64,000 nt of DNA. It comes from Jackrogersella multiformis. Taxonomy: Eukaryota; Ascomycota; Sordariomycetes; Xylariales; Hypoxylaceae. The notes under the pieces are model-generated. The model was not told the DNA's origin and did not search any database. It worked only from the letters and a program-made list of their open reading frames with translations. Position 1 is the stretch's first letter; the number at the start of each line of letters is the position of its first letter. This document shows, one piece after another, positions 9,169 to 21,549 of the stretch. The stretch covers positions 3,100,001 to 3,164,000 of the forward strand of contig CADCXD010000001.1 in the NCBI GenBank assembly GCA_902806575.1, given 5' to 3'. The position numbers and the translations under genes are program-made.

Positions 9169-12100
9169 TTACATCACGATACACTTTTTCTCCTTGGTTT
9201 GGCCTCTGGGGGCTGATGCTGCCCAAGTTAGATCGGTCCAGGTCTCATTACCTTTCTTCTTATTCCTTCTTCGCCCTGTCCATCCTCGGAGTTTAGCATC
9301 TTGTATGTTTTTGAGTGCCCCTCTTCGGGCACGACTCTGCCGGCGTGTCAAGCTAGTATGGTGGCGAAGCGACGTCGCGGTAAGCTGTGAAGAGGGAGGC
9401 CCTGATGGGTAGTTCTGGAGATCCCCACTCGAAATGGTTTCCAGACGCTCCACAGTAGGCCGCAGCAGATGAGCCCCCGATACTGGCCTAGGATGGCGAG
9501 GAACTGGGGCATGCAAAACTGGATCTACGGGCTCTCTACCCGCAACTGGCTCACTAGGAATATCAAAAGCACCGGTTACGCCCGTGGGTGTGCTGATAAT
9601 AAGTGGTTGCTCTGGGTCTTCTGGCGGAAGTTGTATTGTGGGGATTCCATTGTACCATCGAGAATCTCGATGCTCATCACGGCTACCCACGGGTACGCGC
9701 GAGAATTGAAAGCTGCCTGATGCAGGGCGAGGAGCACCAGAACTGTTCTGCCTGCCGTGTAAGCGTGCCAACTGATCTGGATGTGGCGCAGGGGGTAAGG
9801 TTGCTGCTAGAATGTCTTCGTTGGTCTGATTTGTTGCAGGGGCTGAACGAGGATATCCGTTAATTGCAGATAACGAGGCTCCGTCCGACAAAGGGGGTGA
9901 CCTTGGCCAAGTCTGAGCATTGGGAAGTCTACCGACTGTTGGATAGGGACGAGTCTGCCCGTTATTCCATCTCCGATTGTTCGCCATAGGCGGTGGCGTA
10001 GTAGGGTTACGTAGGTATGTGTTAGCTAGGCCTGGACGAGAACCTTCCATACCTGGATACGATCTAGATGAGGCTGGCGAATATTCTGTGCCTGATGACG
10101 GTGCTCCGGTGGACATCTGATATCGACTAGGTTGTTCTGGGGTTATGTTTACCACAGTCGGGCCATCAGACACGTGGGAGCTTGTGGCTCGGGGAGGTGT
10201 TTCAACCGGTGATACATCGTAAATATCATTTTCGTCATCCTGACTGGGACGGCTGTCTCGTGGGAAAGAAGGAATCGATATAGGTCTAGGAGGTTGCCCT
10301 CGCGTTGGTACAGCAGATACACCGAAATTCGCATTATTATTTGGATCACGTGACGTATGAGGATTCCAAGTCATATAAGATTCGCGTTCTCGTAATGGCG
10401 TAGTCTGAAGGCGTGGCAACTCTGGACGACCAGAATTTGACGCAGGGATTGCTTCTGGGAAACGAGGAATTGCTGGAACCGGAGGAACAGACGTCGCAGA
10501 TGGTGATGGGAGAGGTGGAACTGGCGGAATATAATCTCTATCACTTGGCGGAAGTCCAACACCGGGTATGGCAGCATGGCGTAGAAACGCAGGCAAATCG
10601 CCAGGATCTTCCTTCGTGTACGGAGGTGGGGGGGGCACCCAGTTATCAGCGTCACTTTCGTGCGGATGTTCTGCCCTCCCGTCAGCACGTCTATACTCGA
10701 CCCGTCCGGCTACGGCCGGTTGTGGATTCCGCTGGCGATTAACGGCAGCAGCTGTTGCGGCGCGTCGAAGCGTTGGTCCAGACCGCGGGTTGGCATGAGC
10801 ATACGGAGCATCGAGGGCCTCTTGTGCCTCTTCTAAAGAAACGTCTTCCAACTCATCGAGCACCGATGCTCGGGAATTAGCGCGTGCTGTAACCATAAGT
10901 CGCGGTACCAGGGGGTCTTCCAGATCGTCACTGTAAGAGGTTGATGGTCGTAGTAGAGCATCAACCTGACGAGATGAAGTCCCTACCACAGGCATCATAC
11001 TATTCCGGTTTCCTCTCCGCTGTGCTACTGTTCTTCGTCTCACGATAGCCACTTCTGTATCGATATCATGGTGCTCCTCTTCTAATACTTCAGGCTCCTT
11101 CGTGCCAACTTCGATAGTGATCTCTTTCTCTTCGCCATCTTCCAGTCTATAGTCAAAATCGAGCATTGTAATTCTTCCTCCATCCATAAAGTCAATGCCG
11201 TCTTCCTCGGTTACGAGTTTGGATGGCATAACGCCTCGAGCAGCAACAACAAGGCGTTCATCAAGAGAAGTGTCGCCAAAGCCTGAAACCCACTTTACAG
11301 TACTCACACCACTTAACTGGGTAATGTTGCGCCCAGTGACAAAATTATTACGAAACTTGTCGCAGAGTATTTGCCACTGAGGAACACGAGTCCCATCTGC
11401 CTCCTGCACACTCGATGGCGACCTCCCTGACACCCCACTATTCATACGATGCAGCAGAGGTGGCCCGTTTAGATCGGACGAGGCGTGATTGCATTCAGGA
11501 ACAGCTTCCAGATCTTCGGGTATGCCATACAACCAGACATCTTTTCCTTCAAATCCAGCCGAAACAAGGTCTCCTTGGTAGTTAGCAGCGGGTAGAGTAC
11601 ACGGCAGCAAGGGCCCAGGTGAGGACGTAGCAGGGACAGGCCCGGTGAAATAAGTCGTTCCATTGCGAAGATCATCAATACGGACAGCGCGGAAGGTCTC
11701 GAAGCTTCTATCGTAGGTAAATGTCCAGGTTGCCTCCATGGAACTCGATTCCTGCAGCAGAACAGCATGGCTACAGTCTCGGCTTGTGTTCGGAAAGAGT
11801 ATAGAAGTAGTCCATAGCGCACTAATATTATTTTCTTCGCATATCTGGTTTCCAGGATCGTAATATGGGGCTGTCAGGATAACGGTGTTAGGTGTGTAAG
11901 ATGCTGTCGTCGTCCCTAATAGTTGGGTTCCATCGAACGAGAAGGCGAGAGCGTCAACACCGTCACATTTGACAGCCCTTCGATCTGTGGGTAAAGCTCC
12001 TGGGCCTACAGCTGACACCTCGATGCCGCCTTCGTATGCGGCTGCCAGAACACGTCCACAAGGAGACAAGGCAATCGCGCGAGGAGTATGGTCCAGAATA

Positions 12101-12831
12101 AGCGACTGCATCCGGCGAGGCGGAACTTGGCTCAAGTCATATAGGTTTATCTGCATATCGGTCGACAAGACCGCTAGGAGACTCCCGTCATCCAAGATGC
12201 ATGCCGATGCCGGACGGCGCAAAATCTTAAGCTCCCGCTTAACAGCCAGCTCGGGTTCCCTGACATCAACGACAAATATTCGAGATGAGTTATACGCGAG
12301 AATGTGATGGCCTCTAGCAGATGGGCTGAATTGCATTCCCTCACCACCAGGGGCAGATGATGAACCGATACAGTTCGAAACCAGGTTTATCGTAGTCGTC
12401 TTCGGTCGTAGGTATGCTTCAAACAGATTCCTCTTGACCTCACGGGCGAATAAGCGGCGCAACTTAGGCAGGCTATCGTCATCATTGGCATTTGCGACCG
12501 GCACAAGGTTGTGACTAGCAGCGTAGGAAGCGCATCGTGAGAGGTGAAGTGCGTAGAGATGGACCTGCTGGGAAACACGCCTCCATGTCGAATTCAGTAG
12601 GAGGAGAGAGGCAAACGAGTTAGGGTCGGTCAATTGAAGTATCCTACAGTGAATATGATATTAACATCAGCGTACATCAGCGTACACAGCGTATAATGAA
12701 AATGAAGCGGATGACGATAAAACCTACTGCTCAATAATTTCATCGGGAAGCCTTTCGAAGGCCGAGGGAGAACGCTTCTCGCCGAGCATAGTTGGTTTCT
12801 GGTCCATATCGGACAGTTGGGTTGCAGACAT
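9169..12831 (-). CDS. Large F-box / beta-propeller-like protein with C-terminal CaaX box
   Basis: Predicted SCF ubiquitin-ligase adaptor. Two exons: 12728-12831 (ATG at 12831) and 9169-12643, 1192 aa. The splice (GTAGGT...TAG, 84 nt) completes the F-box at residues 27-70: ERLPDEIIEQILQLTDP followed by SFASLLLLNSTWRRVSQQ. The long open frame alone starts in the middle of this domain, so the small first exon matters. Residues 95-560 have repeats of the style SPCGRVLAAAYEGG and AFSFDGTQLLGTT, suggesting a degenerate WD40 propeller. Residues about 600-1130 are Pro/Ser/Arg-rich and disordered. The C-terminus is basic (SRARRGALKN, GRRRNKKKG) and ends CIVM, a CaaX prenylation signal. Inference: membrane-tethered F-box protein. 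The substrate is unknown. Confidence 0.8.
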
Positions 12832-14650
12832 GACGGATAGGAGGCGGCCTTCGATGGCGGATGAAAGTTAACGGCGCCAAGTTCGACAAGGCGAAAGCGA
12901 ATACCTCACGAAATTCCGTGATAGTACCATGCCATGATTCAACCAAGGTTTAGTTTGTCTTGTCCGTATCAGTCCAAATACATACTTGGGTACCTAGGTA
13001 TGTAAGGAGTACGAAGTAAGGGGGAGAACGGGCAGGACGGGATAGCCGACTTCCAAGGTTTGTCTAGGCGTTCTCTCTCAGGTCGTTGTTGTTGGACAAG
13101 TTCAAGAATCTTGAGCGGGGAGCCAATGAGAGAAGAAAAGAGAATGTGTGACAAAAGAAAATGGAGGTGACGCGGCAGATTGACGCTGGGGTAGGTAGGA
13201 TAGGGAGTTGTCCAGGAAGTCTAAAGTATTGTATACCTGCCTAGGTAAGTAGTGTTACCTTGTGATAGAAAAGTAGCAATTGCCAATTGGTCTGATCGGC
13301 TTGTTCTATGCAAATGATGTAACCTCGTTCCCCGACTACTTGCATATACATTCCTACGTACATAATTTAGGCAAGTAGCCGGTACTCCATTCGTGTACCA
13401 AGGTAGTCTACGGGTACCCCGTTATTTTAAGACTAAACCTTGGAACCCAGCTGAAACTAAGTACGACAGTACGACATAGCGGCGCCTCAAACATTTAGCA
13501 TTTACCACCTGGGCAACCCTGTAACTTTGAGATCTACGTAGCTTTAATCATATATTAAGTACCTACCTAGGTAGTTATCAGTACCTACCTAGGTACCTAG
13601 GTACCTTTAGATATATCCGAGACTTTTCTTTTCAGTTTTTTCTCCAACGTTGCAGAAAGAAAAAGAAATGTTACACGCAAGAAAAATGCTTTGATAATAT
13701 CCAGTTATCATTGCAGGCGATCTCGGGTACGCACATCGTATAATCCATATTTCAAGGTTCTTAAAGATACCTATCTAGGTATGTACCTATACATAAATAT
13801 ACACATGGCAAGTTATCCAGATGTCATCGGTGGGTTCTCTCCGTCTCCCGCACTTATTAGACAAGGAGTGTTATAAGTTCAACTTTAACTTAATAATGCA
13901 GATTGAAATTTAAGCTATCCTTATGGTTTTAAGATTTTCCTTCTTAATATCTACCTGGTAAATGCTACACATGAAATACTTATATCATGTAGGACGCAGA
14001 AAAAAGCCAAGCGCTAATCCTGCAGGTAAGACATCTCATACGATCTAGCCAACCATTAAGTTGAATAACGTCCTATTTTTAGAAATAAGGTTGCCTATAC
14101 GTAGGTACCTAGGTATGTACGTTAAACCTTTAAACCTTTACCGAAATATTTTCATTTTGTAGGAATCTTAAAACCTTACAAGTTTTCAAACGTGTTCCTA
14201 CACCTTAATTTTTCTATACATAATCGTAAGAAACCACTCTCATCAATTTCCTCAGTGGCAATTGTCAGCATTGTGAATAAATCCAATACAATAACTGGGT
14301 ATTAGGTAAACAACTTTTCAGTAAAGATGTAACCTCCAGCTAGGTCTTGCTTCATAACCCTTAACATCCAGCAGATGGCCGATATGCCTAGGCAGCCCTG
14401 CAATACACCGAGATTACTCCATTAAAACCACAAGAACATAACTCATGGAAGCCTTATCATAGTACCTCTAAGTACCTACCTACCCAGTGTGCTTAGCGCC
14501 GGATTACATAGTATTAATACCTAGGTACTTAGGCACCCTTCGAATTTACTATGTCTGAAAGGTACCTACATTGATTACCTACATTCTCACTACTAAACCG
14601 TGTGTGAAATATCACATAAAACAGAGAGTACACTTGTAAGATCAGGGTTT
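12832..14650. other. AT-rich gene-free stretch
   Basis: Promoter of the F-box gene, then AT-rich DNA with no recognisable coding sequence. ACCTAGGT motifs are frequent, with a dense cluster at 13557-13603. Confidence 0.5.
13557..13603. repeat. Cluster of ACCTAGGT palindromes
   Basis: Several overlapping ACCTACCT/ACCTAGGT/TACCTAGGTA units in 47 bp, one of the densest of the dispersed noncoding palindrome family seen across the window. Confidence 0.7.
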
Positions 14651-14954
14651 AGCTGGCATGGTAGTTCGTCTGCGATTTGATCGTCTCACCCGCCCACCTG
14701 CCGATGATGAGATACGTCTTCATATTGAGCTGGCACAACGTTTACAGAAGTCAGATCCCAATTTCCGCCCCTGTAACCCCCGTAATGGCAACAATTCCCC
14801 TTTTCCTCTCTCCTGGAGCACAATCCGCCACCTTATTAGTATGATTATAAACTTGATGTGTACGAAAACGGAGAAACCGTTTAGCGAAGAGACTAGTCAT
14901 ATTTCCCGTGGCCGATGTTAAACGACATGCGAGTTGGAAATTGGAATCATTCAA
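14646..14954 (-). pseudogene. PAD1: Remnant of flavin prenyltransferase PAD1/UbiX
   Basis: Decayed 5' part of a PAD1/UbiX gene. The intact enzyme makes the prenylated flavin cofactor needed by UbiD-type decarboxylases. Seen on the minus strand: ERKRGIVAITGVTGAEIGI, matching the first beta strand and FMN-binding GxTGA loop, ends in a stop. A second frame then continues as MKTYLIIGRWAGETIKSQTN, matching the family's ETHLVISKWAExTIxxET block, and stops after NYHAS. The two blocks are in the right order but in different frames with a gap, so a frameshift/deletion lies near 14760-14790. Nothing of the remaining two thirds of the protein is visible to the left. It faces the FDC1-like remnant across about 480 bp. 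Confidence 0.75.
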
Positions 14955-15431
14955 AGATGGATCTTCAAGGCCGACAAGCTGTGATGTATAATGTATTACC
15001 TACAAGTTCAGGGTTATTAGAAGTGCTCTTCATGCCATCTTTTATCAGTCGGGATGCTTCTGGCATATAGATAGAAACTCGGAACACGACAATAATTATG
15101 ATTTCTCATATCGCTGCTGGGTAAATCTCGCCATGATTCGTTCTGGCTTCCGAGATAGCCCGGTCTGCCAGCCCCGGCATACCCCTCGGAATAGGGGTCC
15201 GGACCCGGAAGACAGGTATAATTACACAAAATGGCCTTTTTTTTTTAGCGAATATAAATATACTTAACAAAGCCTCGATATTAGCTAGAAATCGATATCA
15301 AAACCACCAGGATAAATCCCCTTTACTTGACCGAAGTCTCTAAGAAACTTTTAGTATTCCACGCAATATTAGAAGAGAAAATTGGGTCTTCCACTTTATC
15401 AATCGCTGCTTACCAGCAGAAACTCTTTCAT
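14955..15431. promoter_or_regulatory. Former divergent promoter of the PAD1/FDC1 remnants
   Basis: Region between two head-to-head decayed genes; presumably their old shared promoter. No coding sequence recognised. Confidence 0.4.
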
Positions 15432-16310
15432 TTGAGCTTTCGGTCGTGTGTACCAGCACTCAAAGATTGTGGGGGCATTGTCGAGATCAACACCGACTGC
15501 GATCCGCATCTTGAGGTCGGTGCTATCACTCGAAATGCTCTCGAGGACAACGAGAGTGCCCCACTATTCAACAAGCTCAAGGGTCAGAAGCAGACATTTG
15601 GCTGTGTGGCTAAACACGTCGGTTTAGAGCCCACTCTATCGGTAAGATCCCTTAAGTACCTAGGTAAAGATACTCTGCTGTCTTTTATCTCGTACCAATT
15701 ACTATCTAGCATATTATCGATCTCACTCAGGATCCCGATGAGCTGTAAGGAGAACGGCTACCCGATACCCTTGTTAACTTAGACGCGAAATTGGAGGGAG
15801 AGATCTAGGAGATCGCATATGCCTTTTCAGAGAAGGGGCCCGCCAAAACGAACGCCTTTAATCTTGAACACCATTGTTGTTTCTAAGGTTTAAGGGTCAC
15901 CATCAAGCCTCATCAACTTTAGATAACAACGTACGTGCTCTTTATATATAATTGGGTACTCCGAGAAGACGTTCGGTATTATTCCGACTCCATACATCTA
16001 CTTAGCAGCCCGGGACGTCACCCTACAATAAGCACGCCGGAAGAGCCACAGACACGCGATTCCAAATGTCCCTCGATGGCCTAAGTTCGAGGCTTTACCT
16101 TCCCGTGTGTGGAGGGGTTCCCGGCTGCCCAGCTTATCGCGTCGCGCGCTTTTCCAAAGGTTCCCGCTGTTATCCTCATAACTACCGCCGGCCTCCCTAA
16201 GTACCTAATGATACGCGATACGAACAGCTATATAAGTATAATTCTCCGTAGCTACAGCCTACTACCAGAAGGCATTCGAAAAACAGGTTTGGTTTACACA
16301 TACGTCAGCC
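15432..16310 (+). pseudogene. FDC1: Remnant of UbiD-family decarboxylase (FDC1-like)
   Basis: Decayed ferulate/phenylacrylate decarboxylase of the UbiD family. The N-terminus is clear: LSFRSCVPALK, IVEINTDCDPHLEVGAITRN, APLFNKLKGQ, then after a deletion CVAKHVGLEPT, corresponding to the family's FRSFVEAL, LVEINxxIDPNLEAxAITR, APLFxNLxG and RLARHLxLPPT. A GTAAGA...TAG intron (about 15644-15709) may survive. Further weak matches follow in shifted frames and correct order: MSCKEN (family GPCKEN), GLRVTIKPHQL (family GLVIxPQHI), FGIIPTP (family FGVPPAA) and LIASRAF. Stops and frameshifts separate them. A full protein would be about 500 residues; well under half is left. The catalytic Glu-Arg-Glu region is not recognisable. 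Confidence 0.75.
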
Positions 16311-17984
16311 GATAATATTACATTTAAAATAAAGCTTAAGTATACTCGGGTCAAATTTATCATCGTCCGTAAGCTTCAAAGTGACGAAGTTATTAATGAT
16401 TGATGGAAACGCAAAATCAAGGTAATTCCACTCTTAAACTAAGTAAAAAATATATCAAATTAACAGCTTCTTTCATTAAGCTATCTTAAATCGTGATAAA
16501 TAAAATTCATAACTAAATTACGTAAAATTCTCTAAAAAATTAAGTTACTAATCCCACGTTATTATCAGGAAACGTTTACATTAGAAATTTGTACCACCCG
16601 GATGATGTCCGAGAACCCCCATTTTTACCGATGGGCTTTCGGTGAGGTCCCACTACGATTGCCGCCGGGCCTTCGGATGCCGAATTATGCCGCGAAGCGC
16701 GAAGAGATCAGCATCCCGATGGAGCCATCTCTTTAGAATATTATTTTATGCACATTTTATGCAATTAAATGAAAGCTCACCTTATCTAGATACCGACATC
16801 GGTAATATATTATTATATAATGGACTTAACCTCACTTCTACTCACAGGTCAAGGCTTTTGTCATGTTTTCTGTCACCACGTCATATATATTTACTCTATA
16901 CCTACCTACCTACGTAGGTAGATATTTTATACCGATTATCATTGTTGTTGTTATATACTAAAAGAGTAGCATGCCTTTTACGTTAACTTTATTAAGTACC
17001 TAGGTAACTATTAACCTAACTGATTATTCTATAAGAAGAAAAACTTTAAGCATACCTTAAGGGACAACCCGAATCTGACTTACTTGTATTATTCCCAGAG
17101 AGCACAGGTGAAGGTACAGCCAGGCGCTTTAACCACTGTGGGAAGTAGACATAGGTAACACCGCCGCGAGTTCTAGATAAGAGCGCAACAAAATCAGATT
17201 TCCCGGAAAGTTGTATATTTCGAATTTATAGAACAGTCCTACGAGTCTCGTGATGTATATATATATATATATATCCTAGAGATGCGTGTCTATGGACGGG
17301 TCACTTGATAAAATTGTTTGTTATCTTCATCTACCCCAGGTTATCCCATTGACCGGCACAAAGCTTCAATAGCCACAATTTACTAAAAATAGCTTTAAGT
17401 ACAACCAATAGGTAATAAGTATAACCAATGAGATTTGTCTTATTGGGAGCGAAATTACGAATAAGTGGGCATATTGGTCAACGTTGTTGTAATTGTTGCT
17501 ATTGTAGTCTTGTGCCGGTCAATAGGTTATAAAATCTCCACTGCGTCACAACTCCACCTGACGTAACATAGCTGCTATTTATGGCATATGTCCTTCAACG
17601 ACAGTTCGATGTCAGGGCGACGACGCCATCTTCAAGGAGGAGTCTTGAATGCAAACTCGTGATTCGCGAGGATCACCACCGTTTCTGTGGTCTCATCAGC
17701 GGGTATGATTGTCCCATGCCACATCCACAGCAGTAATGTCAAGGGGTTTCCCACAAATTTGCGATGTAGCTGGCTGGCGACCCATAACACGCCCCGGCGG
17801 ATTGTTGGTGCTCCTCGATAGTAAAAGCAAGCTATAAGATAAGACCGTAGCTCGCTCGTATGGCTATCTTGCCTGACTTAACAAGAGAAAAGCAGATATC
17901 ACGCGTTTCAAAAACTCTATTTTTGAAAGTATCAAGATAATATTATCTCCATCTACTTAAGGTTGGTAGGAAACTTTCGCCAAA
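16311..17984. other. AT-rich gene-free stretch upstream of the reductase gene
   Basis: Mostly AT-rich. A GC-richer patch at about 16590-16740 has no recognisable product. A (TA)n run lies at 17256-17274. CCAAT-like boxes (about 17404 and 17425) precede the adenylate-forming reductase gene. Confidence 0.45.
17256..17274. repeat. (TA)n microsatellite
   Basis: Uninterrupted alternating TA over about 19 bp in AT-rich intergenic DNA. Confidence 0.8.
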
Positions 17985-20900
17985 ATGAGTTCAGATAATG
18001 GCCTAGACGATATCAACTATGGAAAGCGACTTCCACTCCAAATCATCAAGGAGAGAGCACTCGCCGAACCGGACCGTGAATGGGTATCTATACCACGAAG
18101 CTCAGAACCCAAGGATGGTTGGGAGAAGGTTACTTATGCACAGTTTGCCAAAGCAATCAATCGTGTTTCCAACGAAATCTTAGCTCTCGCCGGTGTGCCG
18201 CCTCCAGAGAAGTTCCCTACTATAGCGTATATCGGGACGAACGACTCTCGATATGTTCCGTTCACCTTTGCTGCCATCAAGACCGGCTATAAGGTAGTAT
18301 TGGGAATGATGTTGGGGTTTGGGTATTGCTAATATTTACAGATTTTGCTCATTTCACCTCGAAACTCCATAGAGGGTCAACTCCGACTGTTCCGAGACAC
18401 AGATTGTCACTTCATTGCCCATACTCCCGAGTTCCAAGATGCTGTCGACTCCTGGAAGAAGGAACACGATATGAAGAGTATGGTGGTGTCTCCTGAGAGA
18501 GAATGGTATTCTGGTGAAGGTTCATCTTATATCGAATATGAGAGAGACCTCGAGAAGGGAGAATGGGATCCACTCGTCGTCCTACACACTAGTGGGAGTT
18601 CTGGATTTCCAGCCCCGGTTCTGGTCAGACAAGGAATGGTCACGGCCGTCGACAGCTTTAACAAGGTCCCTCCGAAGAATGGTGTCCATCGTATGCAGCA
18701 TCGAGAATCCCTTTCCCACCGTCCTATTGGCCTGTCTCAGGAGGTAGAAATTCCTAGTCGAGCTGACTTGGGAGTCATTGCTTCCTGAGAAATAACCCAA
18801 AGCCCCTAAACTCCTGATTTAGAGAAGCAATTACTGACTCATATTTTCTAAGTGTGGACAGCGGAAATACCCCGTAGTGCGCAGAGACACATCTTTCCAA
18901 GTAAGTAGTAGATCAGCTATCAATGGCTGACAAGTATAAAGTTTCTAATCTTGATAGTGCCCTTTTTCCACGGTTCTGGGATGTTCTTCTACATACTTAT
19001 GGGAATCCTTCCTGGAGCTCCATGTGTCGTCCCGATCGGATCGAAACCCCTAACGGGAGACTTGGCGACGGAATATATCGAGTATTCCGGAGGGGAATCT
19101 ATCTTGCTGCCACCCTCAATCATAGAGGATATGAGCCAAGTGCCTGCCCAGGTTGAAGCGCTGAAGAAAATGAAAATGATTATTACCGGCGGTGGTGAGT
19201 CAGCTAATTTGCTATCCATGAACATTGCCTTATTATCGATTATGCTTATTGCTGTTAACGCCATAATCAGGTAATCTACCATGCCGAGTGGGAAACGATC
19301 TTGTTAAACAAGGGGTACGGATCCAGAATCTCATCTCTGCCACTGAGTAAGTTATTACATGACATCCTAGTCCTACTAGGTATATATTTACTACCAAGCT
19401 GACGAAGTACAGAATGCCATATCCTATCTACTTTCAGCCGAATATGGATCTGTGGCAATACTTCGTTTTTGAGTCTGAACTGGGTGGGTGTGAGTTCCGC
19501 CCAACTGTTGAAGATCCAAACGTGTACCAGCTCTTCATCAAGCGTAAAGCTCGTCACCCGGGTATACAATCCGTTTTCTTCTCCTTCCCAGAACTAGAAG
19601 AATATGACACGAAGGACTTGTTCCGTCCTCATCCGCATCTAAGAGATCAATGGTCGTATGCTGGGCGCGCCGATACTGTCATTGTGTTCTCAAACGGCGA
19701 GAAACTCAACCCCCTCTCTATCGAGCATATAGTTAGCGACCATCCAGGTCTCAAAGGGGCCGTAGTTGTTGGTCAGGACAAGTTCCAACCTGCAATCATT
19801 CTCGAGCCTGTCGCTCATCCGCAAAGTGATGAAGAAGCAAAGGAGCTGATCAATAGCGTATGGCCTCTGATTGATCTGGCGAACAAGGATTCTGTAGCCC
19901 ACGGTCGCATAGAACGCGATTTTATAATGTTCACAAACCCCGAGAAGCCATTCCCACGAGCAGGGAAAGGCACCATTCAGCGAGGTATCGCCACTAAGAT
20001 GTACCAGGAAGAGATAGACCAGCTGTACACCAAAGCAGAGAATGCGCAACAAGCCAGTGCGCCAAAGTTGGACATTGGCTCCGAGAACGACCTTTCAGAG
20101 TCTGTACAGGAACTCTTCACGACAAGATTAGCAACCCCAGTGTTAGGTCTTGATACCGATTTCTTCACCGCTGGAATTGATTCCTTGCAAGTGATTAACG
20201 CAAGCCGTCTGTTAACTGCCGGACTGAAAGCAGCCGGAGTGGATATTAACCCTTCTGCGTTGGCTCCTCGAACCATATATGCCAATCCTACTTATAGGAG
20301 CCTTGTAGCATATCTCTATTCTCTAATAGAATCCGGTGGAACACAAGGGGGGGACGATACGGAACAGGCCGTGCAGGCAATGAAGGAATTATTTGAAAAG
20401 TACACAAGGGACCTACCGCCCGCCAACACGAACAAGCCTCCTCCACTCGATGACGGTCAGACTGTTATGGTCACAGGCACCACAGGAGGCTTAGGCTCTT
20501 ACCTTTTACACTTCATGATTTCCGACGGCAATGTCAAGAAAGTGATCTGCCTCAATCGCTCGACGGACGGCCGCTCACGCCAAACCCAGGCATCCCAAGA
20601 CCGTGGGCTAAACGCCGACTTCAGCAAGTGCGAGTTCCTCCAGGCTGACGTATCCCTGCCTGACTTGGGACTGGGAAGCGATAAATACGACGAACTCTTG
20701 GCTTCCGCCGATCGAGTCATTCACAATGGCTGGCCGGTCAACTTTAATCTATCCTTGTCGACATTCGAGCCGCATATCCGCGGCGTCCGTCACCTCGTAG
20801 ACTTTAGCGCCAAGGCTGCTAAGCGAGTCCCGATTGTCTTCATCTCTAGCATCGGCAGCGTCGGTCATCGGGATGACCCCGTTCCGGAAGCTCAGGTGAC

Positions 20901-21549
20901 CGACTTCGCCTTAGCATCTCTAAACTACGGCCGCGCGAAGATGGTCGGTAGCTTGATCCTAGACGAGGCGGCGAAGGTTTCTGGCATCCCCACGGCCAGC
21001 ATCTGTATTGGCCAAATTGCGGGTTCGCGGTACGAAAAGGGCCTATGGAACAAGCAGGAGTGGCTGCCTTCCATCATAGCGTCGTCCCTCTACCTTGGGG
21101 TTCTTCCATCCAATCTAGGCGTATCCAACAGCGTTGACTGGATGGCCATCGAGGACGTCGCCCACATCGTTCTTGAAGTTTCAGGCGTCGAGGAGCGTCT
21201 TCCAGTCGACAAGATATCTGGATATTTTCACGCCGTGAATCCACAGACAACCACATGGCAAAACCTGGCTGTCGCGGTGAGGGAATTCTACGGCGACCGA
21301 ATCAAGGGAATTGTGAATTTTAAGGAGTGGATTGAAGCACTAAAGGCTAGTCAAGATACCACAAAAGACTTGAGCAAGAACCCCGGAGTCAAGCTGATCG
21401 ACTCATATGAGGGCTTCTTCAGCGGAGGTGAAGAAAGCCAAGTGAAGCTCGCCATGGAGAGGACAAAATCCTACAGCAGCACCGCGAGAAACATGAAAGC
21501 TGTGACGCCAGAGTTGATGCAACAGTGGTGCAAGCAGTGGAACTTCTAG
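17985..21549 (+). CDS. NRPS-like adenylate-forming reductase (A-T-R)
   Basis: Multidomain enzyme predicted to adenylate a carboxylic acid, load it on a phosphopantetheine arm and reduce it with NAD(P)H to an aldehyde or alcohol. Six exons: 17985-18293, 18342-18690, 18853-18900, 18958-19194, 19271-19346, 19413-21549; 1051 aa, with all phases consistent. The apparent break at 18.69-18.96 kb disappears when a 48-nt exon is used, giving AQRHIFPMPFFHGSGMFF. A domain: A3 loop TSGSSGFPAPV (about 186-196), SATE (A5), YAGRAD and NGEKLNP (A7/A8), A10 GKGTIQR with the catalytic-type Lys at about 525. Carrier domain: FFTAGIDSLQVI, Ser about 597. Reductase: VMVTGTTGGLGSYL from about 691, YGRAK at 845-849. 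The usual Lys of A3 (PKP) is Ala here. No condensation domain. No clustered transporter, regulator or tailoring gene is seen. Substrate unknown. Confidence 0.88.

Noticed and set aside
16590..16740. GC-richer patch with a short open frame considered as a third gene of the decarboxylase locus
   Set aside because: No recognisable motif in any frame; cannot be tied to a family.
17095..17170. tRNA-like AGTGGTTAAAGCG on the minus strand
   Set aside because: No T-loop with the required TTCRA pattern at the right distance and no closing acceptor stem.
18600..18960. Apparent frameshift/pseudogenisation of the first adenylate-forming reductase
   Set aside because: Two good introns and a 48-nt exon restore one frame of 1051 codons with all motifs in order.
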